Origin: Deltaproteobacteria bacterium
Lineage (GTDB): Bacteria; Desulfobacterota; Desulfuromonadia; Desulfuromonadales; Geopsychrobacteraceae
Assembly (NCBI GenBank): GCA_024280335.1
Contig: JAJRQI010000053.1
Coordinates: 43,757 to 107,756, forward strand
Direction: 5' to 3'
Length of the DNA: 64,000 bases
Both the position numbers and the translations under genes were made by a program. A model generated the notes under the pieces. That model did no database searches and was not told the DNA's origin. It saw only the letters and a program-made list of their open reading frames with translations. How positions within the stretch are numbered: position 1 is the first letter of the stretch; each line of letters opens with the position of its first letter. Positions 59,921 through 64,000 of this stretch are shown in pieces.

Positions 59921-61810
59921 ATGCCTGCCCCAACCCTGTTCGACATGCTGCTCCGCAGCAGCCTTGACTATGCTGAGCAAACCGCTTTTATCTATCGCGC
60001 CGCCAATTCTGAATTTGACGTCAGCTACCAGAAACTGTTTGATGATGCGCTGATTCTCGCCAAAGCCTTCAAAGCGCGCAAAGTCGGCAAAGGGAGCAAG
60101 GTGATGCTGCTCTCGGATAATCGCTACGGCTGGATCGTGACCGACTTTGCCCTGCTCTCCCTAGGCGCGATCAGTGTCCCGCGCGGCAGCGACACCCCGA
60201 CCCGCGAACTTGAGTTCATTCTGCAACACGCGCAGTGCGAATTTCTGGTGATCGAGACCGAGCAGCTGCTGAAAGCCCACGAGGAGATGCTCAAGGGGCT
60301 GAAGAACCTCCAGGCGATCTTTGTTATCGAAGGGGGCAAAACCCACCGCTGGTTCGACAATATCTATAGCTACAACGACATTCTCAAGGATCGCAGCATC
60401 AGCAAAGCTGATACCGACCATTTCATTGCCCAGCGTTACGCCATCACCCTGGATGACACCTTCACGCTGATCTACACCTCCGGGACCACTGGAACCCCCA
60501 AGGGGGTGATCCTGACCCATCGCAATATCATGTACAACGTCCGCACCCTGCCGGGACTGATTGAACTGGAGGAGACGGATCGCTGGGTCTCGATTCTGCC
60601 CAGCTGGCATATCTTTGAACGGGCCTCAGAATACCTGGCCCTCTCCAAAGGCTGCTGCACCGTCTACTCCACGGTGAAAACCTTTGCTGCCGATCTGGAG
60701 AGGTATCAGCCGACCCTGGTCGCCACGGTGCCGCGACTCTGGGAATCGATGCACAACAAAATCAATACAACGCTGGAGAAACAGGAGCCGCGCAAAGCGA
60801 AAATCTTTAAAAAACTGATTAAAATCTCCGCTGGCTACAACTATCAGCAACGGGTCTTCCGTAATCATCTGCCAGTCTTCGAAAAAATCTCCCGGTTGCG
60901 GCGCGGTCGACAAAAACTGCAGGCCGGATTTCTGCTGTTGCTGCTAGCGCCGCTGAATCTGCTGGCGAAAAAAAAGCTGCAATTGGTCCAGGAAAAGTTC
61001 GGTGGCCGGCTGCGCATGGCGATCAGCGGCGGCGGCAGTCTGCCGCCGTATCTGGATGAATGGATCGATGCCATCGGCATCCGCATTGTCAACGCCTACG
61101 GCATGACCGAATGCGCCCCGGCGATTGCCGGTCGCGCCCTCAATTGCGAAATTTTCGGCACCTTGGGGCCACCGACCAGAGGGACGAATCTCCGCATTGT
61201 CGGCGAAGAGGGACTATTCTTACCAGCTGGCAAAGTGGGCGAAATACAGCTACGTGGTGAGCAGGTTTTCCCTGGCTACTACGACAATGCAGAAGAGAAC
61301 CGCAAGGCCTTCACGGAAGACGGTTTTTTCAAAACCGGGGATCTAGGGAAGCTGACCCTGACCGGCGAGTTGGTCATCACCGGTCGTTCCAAGGAGATCA
61401 TCGTGCTGGCCAGCGGTGAAAATATCGATCCGAGTCGTATCGAGGCGGCGATCACCCAACTGCCATTCGTCAGCGACGCAGTGCTGGTCGGCCAGGACAA
61501 AAAAGGGCTCGGCGCGCTGATCGTGCCTGATTTTGAACAGCTGCGCGATTTTGTCAGCAGCAAGTTCGAGCGCAGCACAGCAACGATGGAACATCTGCTG
61601 AAAGACAAGCAGGTGCTCGACCGGGTCAAGGCCGAAATCAACCGGATGCTGCACCCGAAAAAAGGCTTCAAACCGTTCGAAAAACTGCAGAATATCCATT
61701 TTTTGGAGAAAGAATTCAAACCGGGTGAAGAGTTGACCAATACCCTGAAAAAGAAGCGGCACGTCATCGAAACCAAATACCGTGAAGTGATCGGCAAGCT
61801 GCTCAAGTAG
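59921..61810 (+). CDS. fadD: long-chain acyl-CoA synthetase (AMP-forming)
   Basis: A 629-aa ANL-family ligase with the AMP-binding P-loop LIYTSGTTGTPKGVILTHRN (key part TSGTTGTPKG), NAYGMTECAP and TGDLGKLTLTGELVITGRSKEIIV (key part GRSKEIIVLASGENI). It activates fatty acids with ATP and CoA. The build is that of the FAA1/FadD15 type, with a long insertion near residues 280-340. SD AGAGAGA is close to the ATG. It is divergent from the flagellar operon. Its stop overlaps the convergent VOC gene by 8 bp. Substrate length cannot be told from sequence. Confidence 0.92.
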   Translation: MPAPTLFDMLLRSSLDYAEQTAFIYRAANSEFDVSYQKLFDDALILAKAFKARKVGKGSKVMLLSDNRYGWIVTDFALLSLGAISVPRGSDTPTRELEFILQHAQCEFLVIETEQLLKAHEEMLKGLKNLQAIFVIEGGKTHRWFDNIYSYNDILKDRSISKADTDHFIAQRYAITLDDTFTLIYTSGTTGTPKGVILTHRNIMYNVRTLPGLIELEETDRWVSILPSWHIFERASEYLALSKGCCTVYSTVKTFAADLERYQPTLVATVPRLWESMHNKINTTLEKQEPRKAKIFKKLIKISAGYNYQQRVFRNHLPVFEKISRLRRGRQKLQAGFLLLLLAPLNLLAKKKLQLVQEKFGGRLRMAISGGGSLPPYLDEWIDAIGIRIVNAYGMTECAPAIAGRALNCEIFGTLGPPTRGTNLRIVGEEGLFLPAGKVGEIQLRGEQVFPGYYDNAEENRKAFTEDGFFKTGDLGKLTLTGELVITGRSKEIIVLASGENIDPSRIEAAITQLPFVSDAVLVGQDKKGLGALIVPDFEQLRDFVSSKFERSTATMEHLLKDKQVLDRVKAEINRMLHPKKGFKPFEKLQNIHFLEKEFKPGEELTNTLKKKRHVIETKYREVIGKLLK

Positions 61811-62201
61811 CTTTCTCTTCGTTCAGCACCAGCAGATAGCCATCGGGGTCATGCAGCCAGATCTCGCTGCGCTGGTGTTCCCTATCCTCCAGTTCATAGG
61901 CGATCGGCCACTGAGAACGCTCGATACTGCGACGCACGGCTGTCAAATCAGCGCAACTCAACTCCAGCTGCACTCCAACCCCGAGTGGATGCCGGGAGAG
62001 GTTTTGCAACAAGGCGGGGTGCTGGCCCTCCTGTTCGACCAGCGGCCGAAAGACGATGCAGGTTTCTCCACAGTGAAGCAGCAGAAAATCCGGCGTTTTT
62101 CCATCGGCCGAACTTCGTTGCGGCTGTAACTGTAAAATTTCACGGTAAAAATCGAGGCTGCGTTGCAGATCGGCAACCGCGAGGGTCAGGCTCAAGCGCA
62201 T
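61803..62201 (-). CDS. VOC-superfamily (glyoxalase/dioxygenase-like) protein
   Basis: A 132-aa protein with the beta-alpha-beta-beta-beta repeats of the vicinal oxygen chelate fold: LTLAVADLQRSLDFYREIL at the start and WLHDPDGYLLVLNEE at the end. The substrate is unknown. A possible metal-binding His/Glu set is incomplete, so it could be a binding protein rather than an enzyme. It is convergent with the acyl-CoA synthetase gene. Confidence 0.85.
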   Translation of the reverse strand: MRLSLTLAVADLQRSLDFYREILQLQPQRSSADGKTPDFLLLHCGETCIVFRPLVEQEGQHPALLQNLSRHPLGVGVQLELSCADLTAVRRSIERSQWPIAYELEDREHQRSEIWLHDPDGYLLVLNEEKAT

Positions 62202-62215
62202 AATAGAAATCCATT

Positions 62216-62348
62216 CGAGCCTCTTGCAAAAGTCCGAAAATTCAATCGCTCGTCATTCCCGCGCAGGCGGGAATCCAGAAGTTCTCCGGGACAGCCTGGA
62301 AGCTGGATCCCCGTTTTCACGGGGAAGACGACTTATGCAAGAGCCTCG
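62216..62348. repeat. 133-bp MITE-like element
   Basis: Terminal inverted repeats of 19 bp (62216-62234 and 62330-62348, two mismatches), beginning CGAGCCTCTTGCA. Inside are two hairpins, CATTCCCGCGCAGGCGGGAAT and CCCCGTTTTCACGGGG. Short ORFs through it (SFPRRRES type) are repeat-derived. It lies between the VOC gene and folK. Confidence 0.88.
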
Positions 62349-62364
62349 TTCGATAAATGCTAAA

Positions 62365-62394
62365 TTGATTTTGCTTTCTGGTCTGTGCTTTAAT
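62365..62394 (+). promoter_or_regulatory. candidate sigma-70 promoter of folK
   Basis: Plus strand: TTGATT (62365-62370), 18 nt, TTTAAT (62389-62394). Transcription would begin about 62401, only a few bases before the folK ATG. That ATG has no Shine-Dalgarno, so a leaderless message is possible. Confidence 0.4.
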
Positions 62395-62404
62395 CCGTCA
62401 CGTT

Positions 62405-62929
62405 ATGATAGCAGCAGCAAAGAGTCGAGCCTTTCTTGCCCTGGGCGGCAACCTTGGAAACCCTCATCAGGCGTTTGTCACGGCCCGCCGCAGCCTGGCT
62501 GACCATCCACTGATCGAACTTCTGCAGGCATCATCCCTCTATCGGACCCCGGCGATCGGTGGACCGAGCGGACAACCGGACTACCTGAATGCGGTACTCG
62601 AAATTGCCACGAGCCTGGCTGCGGCAGAGCTGCTCGAACTCTGTCTGCAGCTTGAAACTGCCGCCGGACGAACTCGCGGGGTTCGCTGGGCGGCAAGAGC
62701 CCTGGATATTGATCTGCTGTTTTTCGACAATTCAACCCACAACACCGCGAGTCTGACCCTTCCCCATCCACTGCTGCATCAGCGGCACTTTGTCCTGCTG
62801 CCGTTAGTGGAGATCGCTGCCGACCTACAACATCCGCACTGCGGCTGCTCGGTCAGCTGCCTGCTGGATCGCTTACCGGCGGCGGAAGGGATCATTCGCT
62901 TGCCAGAAAAATGGATCGACCATGATTAA
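62405..62929 (+). CDS. folK: HPPK, 6-hydroxymethyl-dihydropterin pyrophosphokinase
   Basis: A 174-aa FolK with FLALGGNLGNP near the N-terminus (usually ALGSNLG) and the signature RWAARALDIDLLFFD near residue 97-111, followed by LPHPLLHQRHFVLLPL. It transfers pyrophosphate from ATP to the pterin in folate synthesis. It overlaps the next gene by 8 nt. No Shine-Dalgarno is visible before the ATG. Confidence 0.95.
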   Translation: MIAAAKSRAFLALGGNLGNPHQAFVTARRSLADHPLIELLQASSLYRTPAIGGPSGQPDYLNAVLEIATSLAAAELLELCLQLETAAGRTRGVRWAARALDIDLLFFDNSTHNTASLTLPHPLLHQRHFVLLPLVEIAADLQHPHCGCSVSCLLDRLPAAEGIIRLPEKWIDHD

Positions 62930-63173
62930 ACTACTGATGCTGATTCTCCTTGGCTTCGTCGGCTACTCGATGATCCTGGGAATCATTCGACCGAAAGAAA
63001 AGCGTGGCGGAAAAATACCGCGCAACCGTTCCCGTGACGGCGAGAAAATGGTAGAAGACCCGCAGTGTGGAACCTTTTTGCCGATCAGTGACGCAATCGC
63101 TGCCAAGGTCAACGGCCAGGAGCATTTTTTCTGTTCGAAGAAATGTCTCAAGGAATTCAAAAAAGCCCAATAG
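62922..63173 (+). CDS. small membrane-anchored PP0621/YHS-like protein
   Basis: An 83-aa protein: N-terminal membrane helix (about residues 3-22), a basic linker ([18 protein letters not shown]) and a C-terminal Cys motif, [37 protein letters not shown] (key parts DPQCGTF and [11 protein letters not shown]). This is the YHS/TRASH-like metal-binding pattern seen in PP0621-family proteins. Function unknown; it is co-transcribed with folK. Confidence 0.82.
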   Translation: MIKLLMLILLGFVGYSMILGIIRPKEKRGGKIPRNRSRDGEKMVEDPQCGTFLPISDAIAAKVNGQEHFFCSKKCLKEFKKAQ

Positions 63174-63214
63174 TTTTTATTCAGCTCGACAAATCTCTCT
63201 TCCAAGGAGCCATA

Positions 63215-63856
63215 ATGAAGTTTTTTATCGACACCGCTGAAGTCAGTGAAATCCGCGCCGCCCACGAACTGGGTTTGGTCGACGGAGTCACCACTAACCC
63301 TTCGCTGATCGCCAAAAGCGGTCGTGATTTCAAGGAAGTAATTACTGAAATCACCAACATTGTCGACGGACCGATCTCGGCGGAAGTGATCGCTCTGGAT
63401 GCACCTGGAATGCTTGCCGAGGGACGCGAGCTGGCCAAGATCCACGAAAACATCGTCGTCAAGGTGCCGATGACCACCGAAGGACTCAAAGCCACCAAGC
63501 AGTTCAGTGCTGACGGCATCCGCACCAACGTCACGCTGATCTTCTCGCCGCTACAAGCGCTGCTGGCGGCCAAAGCCGGGGCGAGCTATGTTTCACCCTT
63601 TGTCGGCCGACTGGATGATGCCGGTCACGAGGGGATGGAAGGGGTCGAACAGATCCGTACCATCTATGACAACTACGGTTATACTGCCGAGATTATTGTT
63701 GCCTCGATCCGCAGCCCGCTGCATGTGCTCAATTCAGGGCTGATCGGCGCCGACATCTGCACCATCCCTTTCAGTGTCATGAATCAGCTGGCCAAACATC
63801 CGCTGACCGACGTCGGCATCGAAAAGTTTCTGGCCGACTGGGAAAAGACCAAATAA
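63215..63856 (+). CDS. tal: transaldolase / fructose-6-phosphate aldolase family
   Basis: A 213-aa small-type transaldolase (TalC/MipB family). It has [27 protein letters not shown], the Schiff-base Lys in [13 protein letters not shown] and [16 protein letters not shown]. It interconverts pentose-phosphate sugars. ATG 63215 has AAGGAG 6 nt upstream; the longer frame extends into the preceding gene. Transaldolase versus fructose-6-phosphate aldolase activity cannot be separated by eye. Confidence 0.93.
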   Translation: MKFFIDTAEVSEIRAAHELGLVDGVTTNPSLIAKSGRDFKEVITEITNIVDGPISAEVIALDAPGMLAEGRELAKIHENIVVKVPMTTEGLKATKQFSADGIRTNVTLIFSPLQALLAAKAGASYVSPFVGRLDDAGHEGMEGVEQIRTIYDNYGYTAEIIVASIRSPLHVLNSGLIGADICTIPFSVMNQLAKHPLTDVGIEKFLADWEKTK

Positions 63857-63971
63857 AGTAGCCTCCTCCGCAGAATCTGTGGGTAGGCGGCGGTAAAAAA
63901 TAGAGCATTGCTTCCCCCAGTGGGGTTAGGATGGATTTGCGAGAACCAATCCATTCCACGAAAGAGAAGCA

Positions 63972-64000
63972 ATGCTGATCAAGACTCTACTGAACAAAGT
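63972..64000 (+). mobile_element. possible 5' end of an insertion-sequence transposase (cut by the window edge)
   Basis: Only nine complete codons are present (MLIKTLLNK). The start recalls ISL3-family transposases, but this is too short to assign. The 115 bp upstream hold hairpins (CCCC-AGT-GGGG; ATGGATT/AATCCAT) and an inverted repeat GCATTGCTTC/GAAGCAATGC (63905-63914, 63966-63975) that surrounds the start codon. Confidence 0.35.

Noticed and set aside
62163..62363. Small reading frame with SFPRRRES over the folK upstream region
   Set aside because: Its sequence comes from the MITE-like palindromic repeat.

Overview
The window reads as a chromosomal segment from a Gram-negative, polarly flagellated bacterium. 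My best guess is the Desulfuromonadales or a related deltaproteobacterial group. This is inferred from the gene order, the combination of FlhF/FlhG with FliW/CsrA and sigma-54/sigma-28 promoters, and the families of interspersed repeats; I could not run a database search. Almost everything between 0.2 and 59.7 kb is one very large flagellar locus on the minus strand, so transcription runs from high to low coordinates.

Layout in the direction of transcription: (1) 59.7-45.6 kb, an early structural operon: a TPR protein, flgB, flgC, fliE, fliF-fliJ, a MotE-like protein, fliK, flgD, a small flagellar operon protein and flgE, closed by a strong terminator. (2) 45.4-28.5 kb, starting at a near-consensus sigma-54 promoter: motA, motB, fliL, fliM, fliN, fliO, fliP (frameshifted), fliQ, fliR, flhB, flhA, flhF, flhG, fliA, a DUF2802-like gene, flgF, flgG, flgA, flgH, flgI and flgJ. 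(3) 28.4-24.6 kb, behind a sigma-28 promoter: flgM, flgN, flgK, flgL, csrA and fliW. (4) 23.1-24.6 kb, on the opposite strand, an AbiEi/AbiEii toxin-antitoxin pair. (5) 22.8-12.8 kb, behind a probable sigma-54 promoter, a ten-gene nonulosonic (legionaminic-type) acid operon that includes a sugar N-formyltransferase and a radical SAM/SPASM protein. (6) 12.7-4.0 kb: two Maf/DUF115 flagellin glycosyltransferases behind a sigma-28 promoter, then flagellin with its own sigma-28 promoter and a CsrA-type leader, flaG, fliD, fliS, fliT and a PilZ protein. (7) 0.2-3.7 kb: a diguanylate cyclase on the plus strand, and a second FliK-like gene with an FlhB-C-terminal-like gene on the minus strand; then tRNA-Ser at the left edge.

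The genes fit one regulatory cascade. Sigma-54 drives export, motor and sugar genes. FliA (sigma-28), held by FlgM, drives flagellin, the Maf transferases, flgMNKL, a c-di-GMP synthase and the second FliK. CsrA/FliW would meter flagellin translation. Five sigma-28 sites share an unusual 16-nt interval between TAAA and the -10 box. The flagellin has a short Ser/Thr-rich centre, the expected target for the nonulosonic acid.

The right end (59.9-64 kb, plus strand) is housekeeping: an acyl-CoA synthetase, a VOC protein (minus strand), folK, a small PP0621/YHS-like protein, a transaldolase, and possibly the first codons of an insertion-sequence transposase. Palindromic, MITE-like repeats occupy many intergenic gaps, several of them inside operons.
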